From Pelobacter sp. UBA5610 (GTDB lineage Bacteria > Desulfobacterota > Desulfuromonadia > Desulfuromonadales > Syntrophotaleaceae): DNA of 13,418 nucleotides. Below are positions 1-6,434 of this stretch, one piece after another. The stretch covers positions 13,230 through 26,647 of the forward strand of contig DIKU01000003.1 in NCBI GenBank assembly GCA_002424645.1. The letters run 5' to 3'. Within the stretch, counting starts at the first letter, position 1. The number at the start of each line of letters is the position of its first letter. The notes under the pieces are model-generated. The model was not told the origin of the DNA. It saw nothing but the letters and a program-made list of their open reading frames with translations, and ran no database searches. The position numbers were made by a program, and so were the translations under genes.

Positions 1-6
1 TCAGAC

Positions 7-837
7 ATGGTTGTTGAGGTTGCCACCGAAAGTGAAATGGCCGCTTGGCTGGCAAAGCACGGTACCACTGTGGTGTATCGCCATGGAAGGTACTGGATGT
101 CCAGCCATGGCGGGTTTTATCAGCCGGTGCATTGGATGGCCCGTTTGCAAACGGACGAAATCGTCAAGCCGACCTTTTGGTGTTGGGGGTATCGTGCCAC
201 CCTGGATGAGGCGGCCGCCGGGGCGGCCAACGCTGCCTTGCCGGTGCATTTTTTTGACAGGCTAAATGGGTTCGATGCTTCATGCTTGTCTAAAAATAAA
301 CGTAATTCACTGAGGATTTGTCAGAATAATGTAGAGATACGGCCGATTGCTTCGCTTAAACTGCTTGTAGAACAAGGGTATCCGCTCTTTTTATCGTCTT
401 ATGGCCGCACCGGGTATGGCCGGTACAAAAGTCCTTCTGCCTACCGGCGTGAGATGGCCAGGTATTTCGACGCCGGGTTCGTGTCCGTACTCGGAGGTTT
501 TGTCAAAGGCAAACTAGGAGGCTACCTGACCAGCATTTGTGTGGGGAAAACCGCTTACTTCGATACCTTGGTCGTTGGAACATCTGAGCGTCCATATCAG
601 ATCGGCACCGGTTTGAAATACGCTTTTATGAAATATTTGGCAGTTCTGGGTGGGCCTGTTACTGAAGTCATTGATGGCCTGCATGCCCGTGAAAACATGG
701 GACTGTGTCACTATAAAGAAAAGATGGGTTTTAAGGTCGTACGGGTACCTTCCCGGGTATGGTTCATGCCTGGTGCCGAAAAGATTCTCCGAATGCGCTG
801 GCCGCACAAGCATTACCGGATTACCGGATGGGAATAA
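7..837 (+). CDS. FemAB/GNAT-like acyltransferase (polysaccharide locus), start uncertain at window edge
   Basis: A 276-residue soluble protein with no signal peptide or membrane segment. The C-terminal half (about residues 158-252) looks like a GNAT/FemAB fold: beta strands around VLGGFVKGKLGGYL, a short helix after an acceptor-loop-like IGTGLKYAF, and the common GNAT ending N-x-G-x-x-x-Y-x-x-x-x-GF (N230, Y236, G241-F242). The segment SKNKRNSLR (95-103) resembles the basic stretch in FemAB-like proteins. Likely role, by inference, is acyl transfer to an amino sugar or glycan. It sits 12 bp before a sugar-1-phosphate transferase and near a sugar aminotransferase, so N-acetylation of the new amino group is plausible. 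The reading frame stays open to base 1, so the true start could lie upstream; ATG at 7 is used because it gives a sensible N-terminus, but no ribosome site can be seen. The family call is moderate and the substrate unknown. Confidence 0.7.
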   Translation: MVVEVATESEMAAWLAKHGTTVVYRHGRYWMSSHGGFYQPVHWMARLQTDEIVKPTFWCWGYRATLDEAAAGAANAALPVHFFDRLNGFDASCLSKNKRNSLRICQNNVEIRPIASLKLLVEQGYPLFLSSYGRTGYGRYKSPSAYRREMARYFDAGFVSVLGGFVKGKLGGYLTSICVGKTAYFDTLVVGTSERPYQIGTGLKYAFMKYLAVLGGPVTEVIDGLHARENMGLCHYKEKMGFKVVRVPSRVWFMPGAEKILRMRWPHKHYRITGWE

Positions 838-849
838 AAGGAGCCGTGC

Positions 850-1539
850 ATGAGTATAAAACAAAGCCTACTTTTAAAGCGCAGCCTGGACCTGCTCCTT
901 TCTGCATCTGCTTTGTTGATGCTGTGGCCGATCCTTATCGGGATATGGATGCTGGTTCGCTGGCGTTTGGGTAAGCCGGTCATTTTTTGCCAAGTGCGAC
1001 CAGGCTGGCATGAACAGCCGGTTACTCTGTACAAGTTTCGCACTATGACCGATGAACGCGATGAAGGTGGGAATCTGCTGCCCGATGGGCAGCGACTGAC
1101 CTCTTTGGGGCGTATGCTTCGCAGTAGCAGCCTTGACGAGTTACCCGAATTGTTCAATGTGCTTAAGGGGGAACTCAGCCTGGTCGGTCCGCGTCCCCTC
1201 TACACCCATTATTTGCCCTGGTACCGTCAACATGAACGCATTCGCCATGAGGTAAAACCAGGCTTGACCGGGTGGGCACAAGTTAATGGGCGCAACTATC
1301 TGCCGTGGGATCAAAGACTGGCCATGGATGTCTGGTATGCCGAAAACTGGTCTTTGGCGCTGGATGTGAAGATTCTTTTGAAAACGGTGAAGCTTGTGCT
1401 TATGAGCCAAGGAGTGTCGGCTGACCCCGATGAGGCGGAAACCGACCTGGCCCTGGAACGAGCCGCCGAATCCGCCTCCTTGCGGAGTACCCACAATCGG
1501 GCTGGATTGAATATCGGAGGAGGGAGTCACAATGGATAA
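850..1539 (+). CDS. Initiating sugar transferase, PglC-type monotopic phosphoglycosyl transferase
   Basis: A bacterial sugar transferase (PF02397 type) of 229 residues, the compact form without the N-terminal four-helix module of WcaJ/WbaP. Residues 9-37 form the basic/hydrophobic re-entrant membrane helix (LKRSLDLLL, with P27 as the helix breaker). Family motifs follow: KFRTM (62-66), SLDELPELFNVLKGELSLVGPRPL with the catalytic Asp-Glu pair D96-E97, KPGLTGWAQVNGRN (136-149), and a final D-x-x-I-L-x-K-T (172-179). It transfers a sugar 1-phosphate from a UDP-sugar to undecaprenyl phosphate on the inner face of the inner membrane, the first committed step of repeat-unit assembly. An AAGGAG ribosome site at 838-843 lies 6 bp before the ATG. 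The last 40 or so residues are a variable tail. The stop codon overlaps the start of the aminotransferase, implying translational coupling. The sugar is probably a diacetamido-trideoxyhexose, judged from the neighbours, though HexNAc or hexose is possible. Confidence 0.93.
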   Translation: MSIKQSLLLKRSLDLLLSASALLMLWPILIGIWMLVRWRLGKPVIFCQVRPGWHEQPVTLYKFRTMTDERDEGGNLLPDGQRLTSLGRMLRSSSLDELPELFNVLKGELSLVGPRPLYTHYLPWYRQHERIRHEVKPGLTGWAQVNGRNYLPWDQRLAMDVWYAENWSLALDVKILLKTVKLVLMSQGVSADPDEAETDLALERAAESASLRSTHNRAGLNIGGGSHNG

Positions 1540-2734
1540 CCTTTTTTCACAGCGTGGAAGCGGATCCTGGACCATGCCGCCCTGGCCGGTGTTTGACGAT
1601 GACGATATTGCGGCTGTAACCCAGGTGTTGCGATCCGGCAAGGTCAACTATTGGACCGGAGATATCGCGCGACAGTTTGAAAAGGATTTTGCGCAGCGAT
1701 CCGGGACGCGCTATGCCATAGCCTTGGCAAATGGCACGGTAGCTCTGGAACTCGCCCTGCATGCCCTTGGCATAGGTCCGGGTGATGAAGTGATCACGAC
1801 CTGCCGAACCTTTATTGCTTCGGCAAGTGCGGTGGTGATGCGCGGTGCGACCCCTGTATTGGCTGATGTAGACCCTGTCAGCCAAAATATTACCACCGCT
1901 ACCATCGAAAAGGTTCTTACGCCACGGACGCGGGCGATTATTCCCGTTCATCTGGCTGGCTGGCCCTGTGAAATGGACGCAATTATGGCGCTGGCGCGGA
2001 AATACGGTTTGAAGGTTATTGAGGACTGCGCCCAGGCCCATGGAGCCACATACCGCGGGCAACCCGTGGGTAGTATCGGCGATATGGGGGCTTTTTCATT
2101 CTGCCAGGATAAAATCATGACTACCGGGGGGGAGGGTGGAATGCTTGTTACCAACAATCACTCCCTATGGGAAACCTCCTGGGCGTACAAGGACCATGGC
2201 AAGAGTTATGAGGCTGTTTACCATCGGGATAAAAGCCCGGGCTTTCACTGGTTGCACGAATCGTTCGGTACCAATTGGCGCATGACCGAAATGCAGGCGG
2301 TTTTAGGTTGTAAGGCTTTGAGGAAGCTGGATGATTGGATAAGTGTGAGAAAACGCAATGCCGGAATTTTAACGGAGGCGTTGCGGGACATCCCTGCATT
2401 GCGTATTACCAAGCCTCCCGTTCATCTGGAACACGCTTATTATAAATATTATGTGTTTTTGCGCCGGGAGCATCTGCTGCCGGGGTGGGACCGACCACGC
2501 ATACTGCAAAGTCTTGAGAATTCAGGCGTGCCCGGGTTGACCGGAACTTGTGGGGAAATCTACCTGGAAAAGGCTTTCACGCACGCAGGATTAGGCCCCG
2601 CGGAAAGAATGCCCAATGCTATGGAACTCGATGAAACGGGTCTTATGTTTCTCGTGCATCCCACCCTGAAAGTTGAAGATATGCATATCATGGCAGGCCG
2701 TATCCGGCACGTTTTTGAGCAGGCATCCAGCTGA
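1532..2734 (+). CDS. DegT/DnrJ/EryC1/StrS family sugar-nucleotide aminotransferase (PglE-like)
   Basis: A PLP-dependent aminotransferase of 400 residues, normal for the DegT family. Visible landmarks are ANGTVALELALHALGIGPGDEVI (substrate/PLP-phosphate region), the stretch VIEDCAQAHGATY with the PLP-ring aspartate, and GAFSFCQDKIMTTGGEGG, in which K194 is the expected Schiff-base lysine. The family makes amino sugars by transaminating a nucleotide-linked 4-keto (or 3-keto) sugar, normally with glutamate. Here the natural donor is the 4-keto-6-deoxy product of the dehydratase encoded at 2965-4914, as in the PglF-PglE pair of UDP-bacillosamine synthesis. The ATG overlaps the previous stop in an 8-bp ATGGATAA, and a strong purine-rich ribosome site (GGAGGAGGGAG, 1516-1526) lies 5 bp upstream. 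The family is certain; the exact sugar (4-amino versus 3-amino, gluco versus galacto) cannot be told from sequence alone. Confidence 0.93.
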   Translation: MDNLFSQRGSGSWTMPPWPVFDDDDIAAVTQVLRSGKVNYWTGDIARQFEKDFAQRSGTRYAIALANGTVALELALHALGIGPGDEVITTCRTFIASASAVVMRGATPVLADVDPVSQNITTATIEKVLTPRTRAIIPVHLAGWPCEMDAIMALARKYGLKVIEDCAQAHGATYRGQPVGSIGDMGAFSFCQDKIMTTGGEGGMLVTNNHSLWETSWAYKDHGKSYEAVYHRDKSPGFHWLHESFGTNWRMTEMQAVLGCKALRKLDDWISVRKRNAGILTEALRDIPALRITKPPVHLEHAYYKYYVFLRREHLLPGWDRPRILQSLENSGVPGLTGTCGEIYLEKAFTHAGLGPAERMPNAMELDETGLMFLVHPTLKVEDMHIMAGRIRHVFEQASS

Positions 2735-2809
2735 TCATCTTGCGTCCGTCTGATGCCTGAATCTTTATTTCTGGAAGTGAACAGGCTGTGATGCAGTGGT
2801 ACGGTTCAT

Positions 2810-2843
2810 TTGACAAAAGGCTTACCTGTGATATCTGTATAAC
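2810..2843 (+). promoter_or_regulatory. Candidate sigma-70 promoter region for the export operon
   Basis: The 230-bp gap between the aminotransferase and the dehydratase gene is much more AT-rich than the flanking genes. It contains a perfect -35 hexamer TTGACA (2810-2815) and, downstream, TATAAC (2838-2843, five of six matches to the -10 consensus). The two are 22 bp apart, too far for one standard promoter. At the correct spacing of 16 bp only a weak TATCTG (2832-2837) is present. The region is therefore a good place for a promoter, but the exact boxes are uncertain. No other gene is seen in the gap. Confidence 0.35.
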
Positions 2844-2871
2844 AACATAAGTATTTAAAATATATGTTGTT
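2841..2871. repeat. Inverted repeat in the intergenic promoter region, operator-like
   Basis: Arms AACAACATA (2841-2849) and TATGTTGTT (2863-2871) are perfect 9-bp reverse complements separated by 13 AT-rich bases. The repeat begins inside the TATAAC box and lies 94 bp before the dehydratase ATG. The low-GC stem and long spacer make a rho-independent terminator unlikely. The symmetry suits a dimeric regulator site, which is an inference. A second, weaker repeat (TCTCT/AGAGA, 2891-2904) follows. Confidence 0.45.
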
Positions 2872-2964
2872 TTGTGTGGATCTTCTGTTTTCTCTTTATA
2901 GAGAGATGTCTTTTGGATAGTTCTTGTATGTAAGGTATATTTCATTTGTTCCGGGAGGTAAGAG

Positions 2965-4914
2965 ATGGTGAACCTTCCCATACCACTTTGCAACAACAGG
3001 TTTCGTAAGGTTCTCATATTGCTGTTTCATATGGTAGCGATCGTTTTTTCACTGGTCGATGCCTTTGCCTTGCGTTTCGATCTGACTATCCCAAGTTATT
3101 ATTGGCCCACCATACTAGCGTTACTGCCGGTTGTCGTCATTCTCAAAATTACCGTTTTCTGGGCGATGGGGTTGGCGGAAGGATGGTGGCGTTATGTTTC
3201 CATTCCTGATCTGATGCAGATCTTCAAGGCCAATGCCTTGGCGTCGGTTACCGTTGTCCTCTATATAGTTTTCTTCCATTCGTTTGAGGGCCTGCCCCGG
3301 TCCGTCATTGTGCTTGATTTTATTTTATGTTTTTCAACCATGATTGGTGTGCGGGTAATAACGCGAATTCTCCGTGAACATGTGGCGCTCAATCTCAAAG
3401 GTTATCACTCTAAGCCCAAGTCTGTATTGATTGTTGGTTCCGGGGTTGTCGCACAGTCCATCGTGCGGGAAATTCGTGAAAATCCAAAATTGGACAAGGC
3501 CGTTCTTGGTTATGTTGATAACGATTTGCGACGTCAGGGGAAAGTGTTTTATGGGGTGCCGGTAATCGGAACCCAGGATGATCTGGAAAAAATTTGCTCA
3601 CGCAATGGCATCGATCTGGTCATAGTGGCGCAATCATCGGTAACGCCACGGGAATTGCGGGATATCGTAGGCTTTTGTAAGCGGAATGGCATCACTTCAA
3701 AAATTTTACCGGCTCTCGGCGACATTATCGATGGACGCGTTTCCATGGAACAATGCCGTCCGGTACAACTTGAGGACCTTCTAGGACGCGCTCCGATCCG
3801 TCTTGAAGTTCAGGAAATTAATGCCTATCTGCATGGCAAACGCATCCTCATAACAGGGGCTGCCGGAAGCATCGGTAGTGAGATCTGCCGTCAGGTTGCT
3901 AAATTCAATCCGTCTCATCTGGTGCTTTTTGAAAACGCTGAAACGCCTTTATTTCATATCGAAAATGAATTGCGAGAAAAATTTCCAAACCTGGTCATAT
4001 CTCCAAGCCTCAGTGATATCAGGGATGTAGCGCGGGTTACTCAGGTGTTTTCCGAGTTTAAACCGCAGGTCGTTTTTCACGCAGCGGCCTATAAACATGT
4101 CCCCATGTCCGAAGTCAATCCCATTGAAGTGGTCAAAAACAATGTATTCGGCACCAAAAATATTGTTGATGCCAGTTTCGCCTGTTCGGTAGAGCATTTC
4201 GTACAGATTTCCACCGACAAAGCGGTCAATCCAACCAATATCATGGGGGCTACTAAACGGGTGGCCGAACTCTATGTGCAGAATCTGCCCCGCAGTGGCG
4301 GCAGCAAGGCTGTCACGGTGCGGTTTGGGAATGTGCTTGGCAGCCATGGAAGCGTGATTCCAACATTCCGTCAGCAGATTCAAAAGGGTGGACCGGTGAC
4401 GGTTACCCATCCCGAGATTACGCGTTTCTTTATGACTATTCCTGAAGCTGTGCAACTGGTATTGCAGGCCGGGTGCATGGGGCAGGGTGGTGAAATTTTT
4501 CTTTTGGATATGGGCGATCCGGTGAAAATCGTTTGCCTGGCTGAGGAAATGATCCGCTTATCCGGCCGGAAGCCATACGAGGAGATCGAGATCGTTTTTA
4601 CGGGGTTGAGACCCGGGGAAAAACTCTACGAGGAATTATTGATCAGCGGGGAAGGAGTGAAGGCGACGCGCCATGAAAAAATTCGTATTTTTGAGGCCGC
4701 CAATTTTTCCAGCCAATGGTTAAGGGATGAAACAGCCCTATTGCTGCAGGCAACCCGTGAAACCGATGTGGATCGGGTTGTTGCTCTGCTGAAGGAGCTG
4801 GTTCCGGAGTTTCATAATTGCGCCATAGCCGGTGCCCAGGCGGACCTAAATTCGTCTCAAGGCCTGGACAGCCTTAACCTGGTCCTAAAAAAAAATCCTG
4901 AACAGGATTGGTAG
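2965..4914 (+). CDS. Membrane-anchored UDP-sugar 4,6-dehydratase (PglF/WbpM/CapD family)
   Basis: A 649-residue protein with the full-length PglF/WbpM architecture. Four N-terminal membrane helices (about 15-33, 47-68, 90-107, 113-130) are followed by a CoA-binding-like Rossmann domain (VLIVGSGVVAQS, 154-165) and then the catalytic SDR domain. The SDR NAD-binding glycine motif is ITGAAGSIGSE (296-306). The active site reads STDKAVNPTNIMGATK (416-431): S416/T417, D418, K419 and M427-x3-K431. The usual SDR tyrosine is a methionine, as is known for WbpM and PglF. The family converts UDP-GlcNAc to UDP-2-acetamido-2,6-dideoxy-4-keto-hexose at the inner face of the inner membrane, giving the substrate for the aminotransferase upstream. 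GGGAGG at 2953-2958 lies 6 bp before the chosen ATG. It begins the second transcriptional block. Near its end an A9 run (4887-4895) precedes a small hairpin. It is unlikely to be anything else. Confidence 0.94.
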   Translation: MVNLPIPLCNNRFRKVLILLFHMVAIVFSLVDAFALRFDLTIPSYYWPTILALLPVVVILKITVFWAMGLAEGWWRYVSIPDLMQIFKANALASVTVVLYIVFFHSFEGLPRSVIVLDFILCFSTMIGVRVITRILREHVALNLKGYHSKPKSVLIVGSGVVAQSIVREIRENPKLDKAVLGYVDNDLRRQGKVFYGVPVIGTQDDLEKICSRNGIDLVIVAQSSVTPRELRDIVGFCKRNGITSKILPALGDIIDGRVSMEQCRPVQLEDLLGRAPIRLEVQEINAYLHGKRILITGAAGSIGSEICRQVAKFNPSHLVLFENAETPLFHIENELREKFPNLVISPSLSDIRDVARVTQVFSEFKPQVVFHAAAYKHVPMSEVNPIEVVKNNVFGTKNIVDASFACSVEHFVQISTDKAVNPTNIMGATKRVAELYVQNLPRSGGSKAVTVRFGNVLGSHGSVIPTFRQQIQKGGPVTVTHPEITRFFMTIPEAVQLVLQAGCMGQGGEIFLLDMGDPVKIVCLAEEMIRLSGRKPYEEIEIVFTGLRPGEKLYEELLISGEGVKATRHEKIRIFEAANFSSQWLRDETALLLQATRETDVDRVVALLKELVPEFHNCAIAGAQADLNSSQGLDSLNLVLKKNPEQDW

Positions 4915-4976
4915 ATCAGAAGCTGACAGGAATAGACTTTCGTTTAGTTTTTGTTAGCCTTTCTATTGACGCATAT

Positions 4977-5041
4977 CCCATTGAAATCAGTGGGGGCAGC
5001 CACGGGAACTAACCTGGATACGTAATCATGACAAGGGGGGG
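4977..5041 (+). promoter_or_regulatory. Structured leader before the outer-membrane barrel gene (candidate RNA element)
   Basis: The 129-bp gap after the dehydratase holds two adjacent predicted RNA hairpins. The first is CCCATT (4977-4982) with AGTGGG (4989-4994), loop GAAATC. The second is CCA-c-GG (5000-5005) with CCTGG (5013-5017), loop GAACTAA. GTGG (4990-4993) can pair instead with CCAC (5000-5003), so two folds exclude each other. The strand ends in a G7 ribosome site directly before the ATG. The series GAAA...GTGGG..GCA-GCCACGGG recalls the core of c-di-GMP-I (GEMM) riboswitches, but the upstream GGCAAA and the 3' GGGUU parts are missing. It is recorded as a possible structured leader only. 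Confidence 0.25.
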
Positions 5042-5043
5042 CT

Positions 5044-6393
5044 ATGATCGGTAAAATTCTGTGGGGGGTGTTTCTGATTTGCCTTTTGGGGCAACCGGCA
5101 TGGAGTGCTGAAGTCACAGCGGTGACGGAGGCCGACGCGGAACCCGCAGCACCAAGCATTCTGCCGCCGACAATCTATAACGAAGGACCGTTTGAGCAAT
5201 CCACAACTGGTGTGCGCCTCGGGGATATTTTAAGCGGCAAGACAGGGTATATTCATCCCTTTGTTTCCGTTGGCGGTTTTTATACGGATAACCTCTTTAA
5301 TCGCGAATATGATCGGGAAGGCGATTTCGTTACGCTGATCACGACCGGGATCTGGGCGGTGCTGCCAGCCAGCAGATATCAGCTTATCCGTATGAATACA
5401 TTGAATACCGCACCAGGCGGGTTGGAATTAAGCCGTTTTCGCAGTAAAGCGGAAAGTCGCATGCAGGCCTATGCAAAATATCAGGCAAATATCATGTTGC
5501 ATGAGAAATATGATTCAGAAGATCAGGTCAATCAGCGCGCCGAAGGATTCTTCCGTTACAATTTTCGCGGGGGACTGTCTGTAGGTGTGCTGGATATCTA
5601 TGAACTTGATCACGATGCCTATGGGACCGGCACCAGTCGAGAGCTCGATAAATTCAAATCGAACCTTGCCAGCACCACAGTGAGTTATGAGATTTCCCCT
5701 AAAACCAGTGTCGAAGGAGAATATGGTTTTTATACCCTGAGTTATGACGAACAGCGCAATGCCTATCGCGAACGTAACGATCATAGCTTTGCCGGCCGGT
5801 TTTTCTACAGGTTTATGCCGAAGACCTCGGCGTTGCTGGAGTACGATTATATCAACCTCGACTACGACGAAGATGTGGTTTCGGATAGTGAGGAACACCA
5901 GGTTTATGCCGGGATCGAATGGATTGCCACAGTAAAATCCCGCCTTCTTGCCAAGGTCGGTTATGGGCTGAAGGACTTCGATGCCCAGGGCAGTGATGAA
6001 GTGGAGAATTTTCTGGCCGAACTGCAATTTCGCCACCGTTTCACTCCCAAGTCGTATGTGGAATTGAAAGCCTCGCGTAAAACCAACGAAACGGAAATCG
6101 CTGACACGGCTTACATCCTTTCCCAGAAAGTTCAACTCCGCTATTACCAGAGGATTTTGCCGAAGTTGATGTCTACCGCCAACGTTTTTTACAAACGCAA
6201 CAGCTATCGGGGTGAAGGCACGTACGGAGATAGACGGGACAATTATTTCGGCGCCGGGTTCGATTTGAAATACTCTTTTACCAATTGGCTTGCTCTGTCC
6301 GGTGGCTATCAATTTCTCAAGCGCGATTCCAATTACATGGCTTATGAATACGACCGTAATAACGTTTACCTGAGTCTTATTTTTGCTCTTTAA
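5044..6393 (+). CDS. Outer-membrane beta-barrel protein of exopolysaccharide export (VpsM/BBP2-like)
   Basis: A 449-residue secreted protein. Residues 1-22 are a clear signal peptide (K4, hydrophobic core to about residue 15, cleavage after AWSA). After a proline- and acid-rich spacer come many alternating hydrophobic/polar strands rich in Tyr, Phe and Gly (for example VSVGGFYTDNLF, SVEGEYGFYTLSY, LLAKVGYGLKDFD, LALSGGYQFLKRDS), ending in NNVYLSLIFAL, a typical terminal beta strand. This matches outer-membrane barrels of about 16-18 strands found in exopolysaccharide loci (VpsM-like, PF10082 type, XrtA/PEP-CTERM-associated barrels). The likely role is an outer-membrane channel or partner for polymer export. 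It lies directly before an OPX gene whose product lacks an outer-membrane pore helix, which supports this. Seven consecutive G bases form the ribosome site 2 bp before the ATG. The barrel class is confident; a substrate-specific role is inferred. Confidence 0.85.
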   Translation: MIGKILWGVFLICLLGQPAWSAEVTAVTEADAEPAAPSILPPTIYNEGPFEQSTTGVRLGDILSGKTGYIHPFVSVGGFYTDNLFNREYDREGDFVTLITTGIWAVLPASRYQLIRMNTLNTAPGGLELSRFRSKAESRMQAYAKYQANIMLHEKYDSEDQVNQRAEGFFRYNFRGGLSVGVLDIYELDHDAYGTGTSRELDKFKSNLASTTVSYEISPKTSVEGEYGFYTLSYDEQRNAYRERNDHSFAGRFFYRFMPKTSALLEYDYINLDYDEDVVSDSEEHQVYAGIEWIATVKSRLLAKVGYGLKDFDAQGSDEVENFLAELQFRHRFTPKSYVELKASRKTNETEIADTAYILSQKVQLRYYQRILPKLMSTANVFYKRNSYRGEGTYGDRRDNYFGAGFDLKYSFTNWLALSGGYQFLKRDSNYMAYEYDRNNVYLSLIFAL

Positions 6394-6420
6394 GAACCTG
6401 GCTCAAGCCGGGTAGGTTCT
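6393..6420 (+). other. Intercistronic hairpin before the OPX gene
   Basis: Starting at the barrel stop codon, ACCTGGC (6396-6402) pairs with GCCGGGT (6407-6413) around the tetraloop TCAA, with one G-T wobble. Alternatively AGAACCT (6393-6399) pairs perfectly with AGGTTCT (6414-6420). The second stem ends exactly where the GGAGG ribosome site (6421-6425) begins. No T-tract follows, so it is not an intrinsic terminator. It may stabilise the message or tune OPX translation relative to the barrel. Confidence 0.5.
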
Positions 6421-6434
6421 GGAGGTATCTGATT

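Noticed and set aside
79..115. Two CCATGG sites flanking a CTGGA/TCCAG hairpin in the acyltransferase gene
   Set aside because: CCATGG is self-palindromic and short; the combined structure is weak and inside coding sequence.
2773..2786. GG-N10-GC spacing resembling a sigma-54 -24/-12 promoter
   Set aside because: Only the four key bases match; the surrounding TGGCAC and TTGCA consensus positions do not.
3949..4455. Minus-strand ORF of 168 codons inside the dehydratase gene
   Set aside because: Covers the catalytic SDR domain on the other strand; no family features.
5035..5041. G7 run, and other G7 runs near 2130 and 11270, as possible phase-variation tracts
   Set aside because: Seven bases is short for contingency-locus slippage, and each run is in a place with an ordinary explanation (ribosome site or Gly codons).
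5515..6312. Long minus-strand ORF of 265 codons opposite the beta-barrel gene
   Set aside because: It lies wholly inside a gene with a signal peptide and barrel strands, has no recognisable motifs and no ribosome site logic; a shadow frame.
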